Under the pieces are notes generated by a model. It made no database searches, was not told where the DNA came from, and saw only the letters and a list, made by a program, of their open reading frames with translations. DNA of 64,000 nucleotides from Gadus chalcogrammus (lineage: Eukaryota; Chordata; Actinopteri; Gadiformes; Gadidae), in contig NC_079431.1 in the NCBI RefSeq assembly GCF_026213295.1, positions 16,025,982 through 16,089,981 on the forward strand. The letters are read 5' to 3'. Both the position numbers and the translations under genes were made by a program. Shown piece after piece: positions 38,263 through 56,400 of the stretch. Numbering within the stretch: position 1 is the first letter of the stretch; every line of letters begins with the position of its first letter.

Positions 38263-41200
38263 CTAAACAAAACATGTTAAATCCCCATCCGTCGCAACCA
38301 TTCCGTCTATATCTTCTCTCCTCTGTCCATCCGCCTCTCCCTGACGTCCATCCTCTGCCTCCCCCTCCTCCCCTCCACCCCCATCCCCCCCTACCGCCCC
38401 CCGCATGGCGTCCTTCAGAGTGAGCCCCGCCCCCTCCACGTCCTTCACCACCCCCTGCTCCGGGGCCACCCCTGGGTGGTGCCTGCGCAGGTGCTTCACC
38501 ACCTGAAACCTCTGCTTGGCGCGGTACGGACAGTGGAGGCAACGGTATGGCTGCTGCTTGGTGTGCGACAGGAAGTGATGTCGCAGGCCGGCGGGCCAGC
38601 AGAAAGCCTTGTGGCAGGCCCCGCAGGTGTAGGGTCGTGCTCCGCTGTGCTGCCGCTGGTGGGTCTTCAGGATGTAGCGCGTCTTGAAGGCCTTGCCGCA
38701 CTCCTCGCAGACGAAGGAGCGCGCGTCGCAGTGCTGCGTGTCGCGGTGGGCGCGCAGGGCGTCCGCCCGGTTGGCGCGGTAGGCGCAGTCGTCGCACGCG
38801 TAGGCCTTCTCCCCTGGGAGAGTGGGAAGGTTTCATAACGGTTTGATGAAACGCAGTCGCATTTCAGATTTCAGTATTGTGTGATGGGGATGTCCCTTTG
38901 TGGGGAGATCAGGGGAGGCCGACACAAAAGTGTGGTGAAAGAGCATAAAAAGGACCTCGGAATCAAACCCACCCTGATCAAAAAGATGTTAGTGGTTTTA
39001 CTATTTGAATTTTTGATTTTTAAGAGGCTAAATAGCCCACAGTATATATCAGGGTTTAATTATAGTTGCGAATTTACAACTTATCCCAGTGACAATATCG
39101 AACCAACAGTATGAGAGAGAACATTTAATTCATACCTGTATGTTTCGTCATGTGGTACTTCAGCTGGGTCTTCCATTTGCATTTGTATCCACACTCCGTA
39201 CACAAGTATTTCTTCTCTGGCTGGTGAACTCTCATGTGACTCTATAGAGCATAAAAACGGGGTGGATTAAGGTTATATATACTGTCAATTAAGAGGATTG
39301 GCTTGGTTAATGGTTACTCCCGCTTACGATCAAAATTTCAGATGGTCATTAATGCTTAATTAATGCTAAATGACGTATCATACGGCCTAAATGCTGATCG
39401 TCATTATGTACTTTCAACAGCAAATATTAAAGAGCTCCTATTTTTATGTATGTGAGGTTCATTAGTTCCATTACAAAGAATTTAAAAACACACATGACAC
39501 TCACACATGAGTGTCCACCAAGATAGATCAACTTCAGCCAACCTATTGGTACAGTCCGCCATGGTGACCATCATACCTCGCTGGACACTACCACCTTAGT
39601 GGATCGTCTTTCAATCCCTTTTAATGAATAATTGACCTCACACCTCTTATTAAAATATGGGTCCTTTAATCACACCATGGTGTAACGCTCACCTTCAGCC
39701 TGAAGGGGTCGCTGCAGGTGTAGCTACACTGCTCACAGTTGTAGGGTTTCTCCCCGGTGTGGATGCGGATGTGCCACGTGATCTTCTGCTTGTTCCGGGT
39801 GGTGTACTTGCAGTCGGTGCACTTGTAGAGCCGCGTGCCCCCGTGTGAGCGGAGGTGCTGCTCCAACACCAGCTGATGGCGACAGGAGAACTCGCAGTGG
39901 CTGCACTTCAGCGGCTTCTCCGCCCTGGAACCCTCCTCTTCCTCATCTTCCTCGTGCTCCTCCATGAGGTGCTGCGCCAACAGCTGCTTGGTTCTGCTAG
40001 CGAAAGAGCAGAGCTGGCACTGGTGGCCTAAATGGCTTCTCTGGTGCGTTTCCAGGCTTTTCTTGGTGTTGAAACGCCGCTGACAGGTGGAGCACTTGAG
40101 CAAAGGGTGTGTACTCCGCTGGTGGATTTTGAGAGCAGCGTCAGTGCCAAATGTAAAGTCACATTCAGGGCAGGAGAGAAAGTTCTGGTCTTGGTGGATG
40201 CGTTTGGAATGGTTTCTAAGAGCCACGCTGGAACTGAAGCAGGCCTCACAGTGAGCGCAAGAGTGCTGGAGCTCTCCGGTGTGGCATCGGAGGTTGTGGC
40301 GCCTCACGTCGTCCAGGGTGTAGCCGCTGAAGTCGCAGAGCGAGCAGAAGTGAGAGGGCTTCCTGTCGTGGACACGTGTCTTGTGTTGGCCCAGTTTGGT
40401 CACGGTGCCGAATGTCTTGCTGCACTCTTCGCAGGAATAACGTCCGACACCGGTGTGGAGGGACCGGTGCTCCTCCAGCCGGTGGCGACGGGTAGTGCTG
40501 AAGGGACAGTAAGGGCAGCGGTGGGGTCGCGACCCTTTGTGTTTGACTGCGACGTGCTGGGCCATGCAGCGCGCCTGTTTACAGTTGAAGTCGCAGTCCT
40601 CGCAGTGCAAGCGTTGAGGCTTGTTTTTCTCATGAACAGAGGATACGTGACTCGTCAAAGAGTTTTGGGACTTTCCCACGAACGAGCATAGGTGGCACTG
40701 GATTTCGTTGGCTTTCATGCAGCCCCTCTTCTCGTGGCTTTCTAGAGCACGCTTCTGACTGCACTTGAATGTACACTTGGGACAGGAGATAAGTTGTTTT
40801 TTTGATTTTTTCAAAGTGTGATTATTGTCAATTTTATCACCAAGGTCTTCTTCTGACTTTGCGAGTGAGCTATTTGAATCAGCATCTGCACATTCTAACC
40901 GGCTTTGATCTTCATCATTCCTCTTTGAGTTTGGTCTGCAGGTTGTGCAGTGACGTTTCACAGTAGCCAGTCTGATCGAGGAAAAATTGCATTGTTTGCA
41001 CGTGAATTTCCCTCGTCCCTTAGTGTAAAGGACAGTTTTCTTTGACAAAATATTTCTTTCTTTGGCATCAGAAACAGCTTTCGTCACAAGTTTAAACTTA
41101 AAATGCTCCTTTTGTGGGCCTTTTGATTTACCAGAGGTAAAGACATTAGATGTAGAGATCATATATTTTCCATCTTTGCTTTGAGTTGTACTTCTTGTTC

Positions 41201-44200
41201 TTGTTACCTCTACATGATGTTCATCTATTTCATCAATATCTTTACATCCACCTTCATCACGGAGACAGTCCGGACTGAGTGTCATCGGTGCCGTTGAAAC
41301 CCCTTTAAAGGCTCTTGTGTTTCGCTGGCGAGCTGGACACTTCTTCACGAGGTGTGTATCGAGGCCTCGCCTTTGTTTGAAATGTGCCCCACAGCCCTCG
41401 CAGTCATGTCCCTTGGACCTATTTTGACAGACAAATTGACAGTGATACTTCAGGGCGCTTCCCTTGCGTGTCACATACAAGCACTTGTCGCAGCGGTGCA
41501 CATCTCCTGTCTGTGCTACGAGCATCTTCACCCGTCCTTCCATAACCATCGCCTCTGCCTGGTCACTGTCATGTTTCTTCATGGCCTTCAGGTGGATCTC
41601 AGATTTGGAAAAGGCGTTGGAACCAGAGGGCTTATTGATGACTTCACCTGCTTCCACCAACTCACTGTTGATTGAGCCTTCATCGTCGTCTGTTTCACCT
41701 TGAGGACAGTCATCCTCTTCTTCTGCCACACTTGGAGAATAACTTGGACTGATGCCTCCCTGTTGTGGTGGAGTATCACCATCGTCGTTAGTGGAAGTGT
41801 ACGTTGTGGCATTTGGATACTGGACGTGTTCCTTCTCATTTGACGACGGAGCGGTCTCATATTCAGCTGTTGAGAGTGTGGTCAACACCAATGTACAATA
41901 CTCCTCGGGGCAGCCCCTGGATGAGGCGTCTGCTGGAATACCCCCAACATCTACCCCTTCAGTTTGGCCAGTCGGACCAGACTGGTTTTCATTGGTCAGA
42001 GGTGTCGTTGCTACCTCCCTGGCGCTTGGTTCGGATCGGTTACAACCCGCCGGGGACTTCAGGTAGAAATCCTGTACACATTCAAGTGCGTTTCTTTCCT
42101 TCTCCTTTAAGGCGTAGTTCTCCAGCCAGTCTTTGTCACCGGGAACGTACCCGTGGACCTTTCTCTTGTGCAAAAACAGGCTGATGGTGCTGAAGGAGAC
42201 ATACGAGCAGAGCGCACACCGGAACTCCTTCAGCTTGGTGTGTTTGCAGTTCTCGTGGTTCTGGAGTGCCTGGCGATAGCAAGTGGTATACGCACAGTAT
42301 TTACACTGATAGGCCGCCGCAGCCTGCTTTGGGCCAGCAGAGTGCTTGGTCAGCATGTGGTTACGAAGTTCATACTTCCGCTTGCAGGCATAGGCGCAGA
42401 TCTCGCACATGAGCGACTTGGCCTGATGTCGAAGCTTGTGGCTGTTCAGCTGGTCTATCCTGTGACAGCGGTAGGGACACTGGTCACACTCGTACCTTCA
42501 GGGCAAAACCAGAATATATTAAGTATGAAGAGGGTACTCTGTAGTCCAAAGAGAAATAATAAAATCTTCAGTAACTTTTCCTCCAACCTTAGATTAGTTG
42601 TCTAATGTTGGCCTTTTAAGAATGTAATGGACTTGACTTGTATAGCACATTTTCTCCATTAAATAATTTGAACCACAACCCGATATAAGATTGACCTCAG
42701 ATGTAAGCTACATTTTAAGACCATTGATATAGGACAGGAAATACATGCTACATCAAGAAAATGATTCTAGAAACACTAAAATCAATCTACAGGAACAGCA
42801 ATCATGGTGGGTATTTTGGGTTATTTGTTATGCAGTTTGAATTTCATGTTTGGATTGCCTTCAAAGCTCTCTTACCGTAGATCCCCGGTGTGTTTACGCA
42901 TGTGTACATTCAGATAGTGCTTCCACTTTGTGACGTAGCCGCACTCGGAACACATGAAGTTCTTGTCGTCCGAGTGTGTGAGCATGTGTTTGGTGAGGTA
43001 GGACTCATCCCGGCACCTGAAGTCACAGACGCTGCACTTGTGAGGCTTCTCACCTTTCAAAGAAAGCCATTAAGGGCAAACATTGGGAGACAACAAGAAG
43101 GTGGATGTGAATCTCATCGTGAACCACGGAAAAAAGGAATACATTACTGATGATGCAATCAATTGCCGCAATAGGTACGCCGTTGATCTCTGCACTGTAA
43201 TCTATAATTGCATCTATAATTTAATCGTGTAACTCTGATCTATAATGTGAAGGTGTGTCATATCAACAAACATATGTGTGAACCTCCTCAATTAGTCTAA
43301 TTATGAATAAGGAAGAAGGAAAGCTGAATCAGGCCTTTCTACACCCTGACGTGTAGTTTTACATATTTGGAGAAGAGCATGTAACCTATGCCAGTGGCGG
43401 CATCTTTGGGTTTTGCAGGAGGTGTAGAAACCCCCGGCATTCCTATGGCGGTATACATTGGGGTTGATTGCGCTTGGGACACATGCAAAATGACTTAAGC
43501 CTCACCACTGTGCATCAACATGTGCCGGTTCAAACCCCGCTTATGGGCGGTCACGTAGCTGCACTGCGGACACCGGTGGATCTTCTCGCTGGCGTGCAGA
43601 TGTCCCACGTGCTGCTGGAACTCCACAGGGTTGAAGGTGACGAAGGTGCAGAACTCACAGCGGAGCTCCTCCTCCCCCGCGTGTCCCTGGCGCCGGTGCA
43701 GCAGGAACACGCTCTTGTTGGAGCAGGAGAAGTCGCACAGCGCGCAGTGGTAGGCAAGGTGCGCGCGCCGATGCTCCTCCATGTCCCTCTTGTTGGCGAA
43801 GATGGCGTTGCAGGCGTGATAACGACACTCAACCGCCTCGACGGCGTGAGCCTCCCTGGCGTGACGCAGCAGCTCCTTGCGCACGGAACCCCGGAAGGCG
43901 CAGCCCTCCTGGAAACAAGGCAGGGATTGTCTGTCCGGTGGGACGTTGTGGGTCTTCATGTGGGCCTTGAGGGACCTGCTTTGCTGAAAGGTTTGGCCGC
44001 AGGTGGGGCAAGGGTAGGTCAGTACGTTGGGGGTAGGCAGGTCACCGGCAACGCACTCCGCGTCACCGGCGTCATCCCCGTGGACGTTTGAAAGGTGGCG
44101 GCGGAGGGCGTTGCGTTCGACTGCCGAGTAGTCGCAGCGTTTGCAGTGGTGGACTTTCTGGCCCGCCTCGCGCAGCATGTGCACGCGCAGCTTGCTCTTG

Positions 44201-45852
44201 CTGGTGAAGAAGCGGTCGCAGGTGGGGCACTGGAGGCTGGGGCTTGGGAAGTGGATGCGCAGGTGCTCCTGGAGGTGGGAGCGCATCTTGAAACAGCGGC
44301 GGCATTTGGGGCAAGTGTGCGTGCGGAATATGTGCTCCGAACCCTCCGCAAGGTATTCTGGGAAAAGAAAGGAGAAATTACAATTTATGATTATTGCATT
44401 TATGTTGCCTCATCTTGTTGGGTATTGTGTTTTAATACATGTTAATGCTAAAAGTGACAGACAACATGATCTAGCAAGAATCCATAATAAAATAACCATA
44501 ACATATCACAAAGGGCTTCATCTTTCATACATTCCTCTGTGAGTTTGATATCCATTCTGGTTATTTATCTTTAGTAGTAGTATATTAATATACATATTAA
44601 AATCGGCCTAGCAGTAGGGGTGCTGTCTGAATCCCTGTCGCCCCACGCTGTTTTGTGAAGCAAATGCATAACAGTGTGATGAACCCATAAACATATCATG
44701 AATATCTATAATATGAATAAAACTTGTAATGGTGATTGTTGAAAATGTAGGCCCATTATTTGACTGGCGAGATGGCCGAACAACATTCCCAGAGTTCGAC
44801 GACAGGGTTTAGGGTAAGATGCCCTCACCCCTACCTGCATTTCAATGAGATGTATCTCAAAAAAACATCACAATAAGTCACCTCTCATGTAACCTTGTCA
44901 TACAATTGACTGCTAAATGACTTCATAGAAATAGAACTGCCAGAAGCCATTTTATTGTAGAACAATAATAGAATGACTGCAGGATTACCTTTAGCAGGAG
45001 GTGTGTCGCTCTCATTCAGAGCGGTTTTCTTGTTTTCTCCCTGATCTTTTTTCCTTCTCTTGGTCTTGTGCCCAACAACCTCTGGTTCTGCTGTCTCTTG
45101 TTCATCTGTGGACTGCACATAGAGAGGGTTGGGTCTGCGTTTCCTTCTGGGCCTGCCCGAGGTCAGAGATGGCCCTCTCTCAAGGCTGCTCAGGCCTGGA
45201 GACAGAGGGGAAAGAATTATTAAATATAGAAATTATAATCAAGACAAGGTAGGTTTATTTTAACAATTATATTTTAAAGACATATAGGAAAATCAATAAA
45301 ACACAATATTAGACAATCAATTCAAGAGAAATGGGAGAAAAAAGCAAGTGACCCTAAAATAATTAATATGTCAAAATGTATTTGTAAATAGACGATTTAG
45401 AGTGTGTATTCTCGCACGTGATAGAGAGGGACATTGAACGAGACAACGAGTGTCTGAGTGAGTGTGTGTGCGGGCGTGCACGCAACAACATATACTTAAA
45501 ATTTGAATACAGATACGAAAACCACGGTGGAGGTTAAATTTGATTTCTATCAAATATCCTGTTAGCTTTGGGATTATATCCTTTGATTGAAACAAAAACA
45601 TGTATTATAGCAATATATTAACAGCTGAAAAATGAATATTATTAGTCAGACTTTACATATAGTATGACAGCAGAGTAATAATAGCCTACTTCAAACCGAT
45701 ACAATTGTACGAATATTACAGTCAGATTTGTTAATCTGACTGAATCTGTGCATAATATCACAATCGTAAATCATTTAATGGTCTTTTTTACCTTGTTGGT
45801 CCTCGGGGTCTGACAGACGTTTTCCACTTTTTTCTGTGGGATTAGCTTCCAT
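38263..45852 (-). CDS. znf142: ZNF142, poly-C2H2 zinc finger protein
   Basis: ZNF142 is a nuclear C2H2 zinc-finger protein thought to act in transcription; human variants cause a neurodevelopmental disorder (family knowledge). Seven exons join in frame to 1585 residues: 45792-45852, 44989-45195, 43506-44357, 42876-43053, 39693-42495, 39136-39241, 38263-38813. I count about 36 fingers: nine in 43506-44357, two in 42876-43053, about twenty in the 2.8-kb exon (one completed in the next exon), one in 39136-39241 and four in the last exon. The first two exons encode a basic, Ser-rich N-terminus (RPRRKRRPNP). The C-terminal tail is Gly/Glu/Asp-rich without fingers. The long exon has an acidic spacer near 41600-42050. 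Four fingers there end in Cys instead of the last His. Identity rests on the finger architecture and its place between PLCD4 and BCS1L. Confidence 0.9.
44760..44885 (+). repeat. SINE fragment in a ZNF142 intron
   Basis: GGCGAGATGGCCGAACAACA is followed by a decayed B box (AGAGTTCGACGAC), TAAGATGCCCTCACCCCTAC and TCAATGAGATGTATCTC. The last two modules recur in the copy at 48640-48825. A related head may lie at about 44605-44650. Confidence 0.5.
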
Positions 45853-46640
45853 TGCGTCTGTTTAACGCAAAAATAAAACAGAAAACACAATAAAATCTTA
45901 CGCTATATACTATGTAATATAACATACATTGTAATTGTTGAAGGATCTTAATTGTTGTCTAACTGGACTTCTGAAACATAATCGCAACCTACTGCACAAT
46001 ATTTCCTGGTCCAATCTACCCGTTAACCACTACACCAAAACGAGTGGGTTTTACAGATAGTCCTTACTTATTATGTGTTATGAATATGTCATTAGTACAC
46101 ATGCAACACATTGGCCATTGTCTTCGTTTTCCTCGTATTGTTTTAGATTTTACTTGCCTTTTATTCACCATTCACCGCAGCTGCGTCGCCATTACCCTCT
46201 TGAAGTCTGTTTGATTGGCAGATCAGCGTCTAGCCTAATGCGATGGGATAGGCATATTAATAATAATGATAATCCTTGTGAATTAAAATCAGACAAATTT
46301 ACCAAAAAATTAAATAGTTTATGTGGTATTTATATGAATGGTTTATGATTACAATGTTTATGTGAACTAGGAATGAATGTTACGGGGGTTCCGTTGACTG
46401 TCGGAGTTGTATCGACGGAACACCACAATGTAGAGGTCGCTTTCCCTTGATAAACAATGCTTATATGGCTTACACTTTTGTTTTATAATGGAATAATTCC
46501 CATTTCCATGGAGGGGATAAAGAACGGGTTTGACGAAGATACCCAAGACGTCATGTGAGTCGAGGGGGTTTCCTTGAAGAGTGACCCCTTAATAGTTCCG
46601 CTTCCCATAAACAGGTGTACTTCTCATCCTATCATACAAG
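45853..46640. promoter_or_regulatory. ZNF142-BCS1L divergent promoter region
   Basis: The two start codons are 788 bp apart on opposite strands. An AG at 46614 just before the BCS1L start and a GTGAGT donor at 46554 would allow a small 5' UTR intron in BCS1L. On the minus strand an AG acceptor (AACAG at about 45857) sits directly before the ZNF142 start, so ZNF142 also has an upstream non-coding exon. Human ZNF142 and BCS1L have the same head-to-head arrangement. Confidence 0.5.
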
Positions 46641-52290
<5,650 letters not shown>

Positions 52291-52504
52291 TGGCACAAAG
52301 AAAAGGATTGGGATTATAATTGGGAGATGGAAATGCATCTTCATGATGATGACCATGCTCCTGATATTGAAGTGTGTTGGGCCTTGACTGGGAAGCAATT
52401 GTCTTCAATATTTTGTGTGCCTGTACCTTAGAAAACCCCTGTCTCTTGACTGAATTACCTGTCTTTGACCTCTGAGGTTTCTGGAAATATTGTTTGTCTC
52501 ATAT

Positions 52505-52510
52505 ATTAAA
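52505..52510 (+). terminator. BCS1L polyadenylation signal ATTAAA
   Basis: ATTAAA lies 215 nt after the BCS1L stop codon. It is the first canonical or common-variant signal clear of the coding end. Confidence 0.5.
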
Positions 52511-52529
52511 CACTTCTGCTACCTTTGAC

Positions 52530-53459
52530 AGACAGTCTCACTTGCTCTGCATACTGTTTTATAATTATTCTGACAGCCATCATTGATAAGTTAATGGTCA
52601 GTAACATGGGTCTCTCCGTCCCTCAGCTCTGCAGTACTTAGAAATACTGAATTCTGATATCCTGTTCCCACTATATCCAATCAGGAGTCCATTTGAAAAC
52701 ACCACAATCCATTTACAACTCCACAAAATGGAAATCCCATATATACTTCACATTGCTTTTGTATAATATTTAATGCATCATGTACTGTATTTTGTGTACA
52801 AAATGTATACATATGAGGGTATTCTGTGGGTCTGTAGTGTTAGTGTTATTTTCTGGGATGATGTGTTTGTCCTAAGACGGGGAGCCGAGGCACAATCATT
52901 TCATTGTATTTTTAATTCACATAATTAAATTGAACTTGAGCTGCACAATGGATCATTGCGTGCAAGCTACAACCTCACCCGAGGGATCTTTATTCACTTA
53001 ATCTAACTAATTAATTTATTACCCAACTGTGATCATGTCTTACAAGACACGATCATGTCTTACAAGACGAGACACTTTATCCTATAAAGCACATTGCTAC
53101 TATTAGTCTAAACTTATTTACTTTTTCGTCTTATTTCGTTAAGAGTAGTGTTGTTAGTATCTGTTGTCTAGTAAGTGTATTTTGTCCGTCTCAACTTAAA
53201 GGTTAACCACCTGTAAAATAGTATTACCGGTACAATATATTAGATTTTTTTTTTGAATATGTTCTTGATTTTAGGATTACAATGAAGAAATGCTCAGATG
53301 TGTAGGCCCATCCCCTGTAAAATGTAAAGGGTGTCAGTTTTAAAACAGTCCAAATGGTTAAACCAGCTGTTCCACAAGGTCCCTCCTACTCAGCCACTTC
53401 CTTGGATGTAACTAGAGTCTTGTGTTTACAAGCTCACATGCATTCCACTGGGCTGCAAC
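52530..53459. other. BCS1L-CYP27A intergenic region
   Basis: The sequence is AT-rich with a 20-bp tandem duplication (GATCATGTCTTACAAGACAC, about 53030-53070). The last 100-200 bp should contain the CYP27A promoter and 5' UTR. No TATA box is evident. There is no room or trace of RNF25, STK36 or TTLL4. Confidence 0.5.
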
Positions 53460-56400
53460 ATGGCTGCGTGCTTGGTGAGGAGCTCAGTGCTCCGAAGGGC
53501 CAGCCCCGGCCACTGGCTACGGCCACGTCCCAGCACTGGTGCCCTGGTGTCCTGCAGGGCGGAGGGAGGCCCCCCCTCATCCTCCATAGCTCTCCCAGCC
53601 TCCGGCGAGGACAAGCTGAGGACCATCCAGGACCTACCAAAGGTTGGCCTCTGGGAGGTTATGTACAGAATGGTCTTCCAGGGCTACTACAACCGTCTTC
53701 ATGATCTCCAGGTATGCTGCCACATATCTTCCAAGAAGTTTCTCCTGTTGCAAACCTGCAAAAATCATCAATAAGGTATTTGTTTAGGCTCAGATGGGGT
53801 GTTTTCGGGGATTCATATATTCACATCTCTGTAACATGCAGAAAAGAAATATTCTGAAAACAAACTTTCTTTCGGAAGTATAATTCAAGTTTGGCGGACA
53901 ACCTCGCAACCTACTTTCTCAAAAGTAATAATTTATTCTTGACAAAGACTGCTTTGTCCGGAGAACAACAAAAGCTCTTCAAACCCAAAGCCGGATAGTC
54001 TAGTTGCAAGGGTATCCCATTACCAGCTGAAAGGTACATAGTTCAATCCCCCATGTCTGCAGCCTGTAAAGGAATAATAAGGGCATATGCTGTTTTGTAG
54101 ATTACAGCTTTGCATTCCAACACCGTTGTTCCCACAAACCATGCACAGGATCCTGGGACTTAACCCACTCGATTTTGGACTTTCTGATGGACCCTGAACA
54201 CCACAATCCCCCAGGTTTACGTTCTTGGTCTGCCACCTTTCTCCCTGATCAGACATTACTGTTTCGACACAAAGCAAATCATCCCAACATCATGATACTC
54301 ACATCCCAAACAACAGGATGCCAACAGAGAAAAGAGGAAAAGAGGTCAGGGGCTTGGTCACATTGCTGCGAGGTCAACAACCTCCGTCTCCCAACTGTTA
54401 GCGGAGCATTTGGGCACAAACCAACAGACTTCCACAGTTTACCATACTCACTTATACCTAATAAGTCCCCTGTACAGTTAACGGAGCATTGAGATTCAGA
54501 TTGCTTTATTGATACTGATTTGTGTTGAATGGTTGATTCAAAAGTTATCGTACATAATGTCTTGTAAATATTCATAGCTGCCCACGTTTATGCTCCTCAT
54601 ATTTTTGATTGTAATATTCCTTTTCATTACTTAACATAGCAGTTCCCTTAACTACTATGTTTGTTTTAAGTCAATCCTTTTGACTTGCTGTGTTTTTTCC
54701 AGTGCTTGGTCTTCATGTAACATAATAGCACGCGGCATCAGAGTCTTTGGGAGAATATCAAGTTGCCCTTGTGTTGGGAGTCTAATCTCTACGTTGTCCT
54801 TCTCCCCTACTCGCCTTGCAGATTCACGAAAAAGAGCTTTACGGGCCCATTTACGTGGGGGGGTTTAAAACAGTCTCGCTGAGTAGTGTGAAGCTAATGG
54901 AGGAGGTCTTGAGAAAGGAGGAGAAGTTCCCCAGCCGAGGAGACATGTCCCTTTGGACGGATTACCGCAATATGAGGGGCCTTGGCTATGGGCCCTTTAC
55001 AGAGTTAAGAGCGCCACACACAAGTATTATTCTTTCTGCCACTTTTCATTAGCATTCATAATGACATACAATAATACAATTAAACTGAATATAGTATAAA
55101 AAAGTATAAAAAAAACCTAAATAGCTTAATAATAGTCCTCCACAATGTGTATTCGATTTAAGGCTTGATAATTTATCTCATCTATTTTGATTTGACAATG
55201 CATATCAAGATCTTTATTTTCGCTGGCAAATACTTTTATTGATTTAATGATTGTTAAATCCCTGAGAGCTAGAAATGTTGCAAATGCATTTTCATGTCAT
55301 TACGATTGTCACATGTGGAAGATTAAGGTTTTCTAATATATATTTGTGCAGGGAAGGAAAAAATTGGTACAATCTCAGAGCCCTTCTGAACAAGCGCATG
55401 CTGCACCCGAGGGATGCGGTGCGGTACGGCCCTGTGATCAATGAAGTGGTCACGGACCTGATCAAGCGCATCTGCTACCTGCGGCAGGCCTCTCCCTGCG
55501 GAACCCTGGTCACCGACGTGTCAAACAACCTGTACCTGTTCTCCCTTGAAGGTAGGTAGGCCACCACCACACTGTATCTGTACAGCACTTTGGTAAAGAA
55601 CCCTGGTATGGATGTTTTTGAACTAGTTCTTTCAAGTTTAAGTCCTTTGAGTTTCAGTTTGCATTATGGCTGTGTTATACTGCACGTCTTCAAAGTGTTT
55701 CACAACAAAACACTTTGTCTTTGACAGTGCATTACAAACATTGCAATGATCTACACAAAAAAGTCCATAAAGTACCTGCTTTACAAGCAGTTAAAACGAC
55801 CCATATCCAGTAGAAAGTGCAAGATCAAAGTGATGTTGACCATGATAGTTTGCACCATCAACATCTTGAATTTAATCCAATTGTAACAAGTTCAATGAGC
55901 GAATGGACACCGGGTTTGCTTGGAAGCACACGCAAGTCTTTTACTTGCATGAGTTACGACAGTCCAGTAATTATAAATCCGCCACCGCGGTCACAGAAAG
56001 CGTTTCCAGAGACTTTCTCACAACGTAGTTCATGTGCTCCAGTCCTTGTCTCTGCTCCCGATCCCTTCCCCTTACAAGATAAAGCAGGCACGTAAATACA
56101 CACTCCCTGATTAGTCTGATTGCTAGCAGATGTCCACAATCAGACCCTGCCCACCCAGCCGATCCAGTGTGCTCCCAACATGCCCATACTCCCCCCTGCA
56201 TGCCAGACGCTGTGTGTCCCCCTACACACCCCCCCCCCGGAATGGGAGAGGAAGTCTGCCACGGCCATCTGCGCCCCAGGCCTGTGCACGAACTGAAAGT
56301 TGAAGGGTTGCAACGTGAGGTACCACCGGGTAATCCTCGCGTTGACATCCTACATGCGGTGGAGCCACTGGAGGGGGGCGTGTTCGGAGTAGAGGGTGAA

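Noticed and set aside
38252..38836. Arg/Gly-rich 194-codon minus-strand frame over the last ZNF142 exon
   Set aside because: It is the wrong frame; the correct frame gives four fingers and joins in phase to the exon at 39136-39241.
39666..42605. Long plus-strand open frames opposite the ZNF142 exons (for example 40032-40691 and 43468-44091)
   Set aside because: They are antisense shadows of the zinc-finger exons on the minus strand; the minus-strand reading has regular C2H2 spacing.
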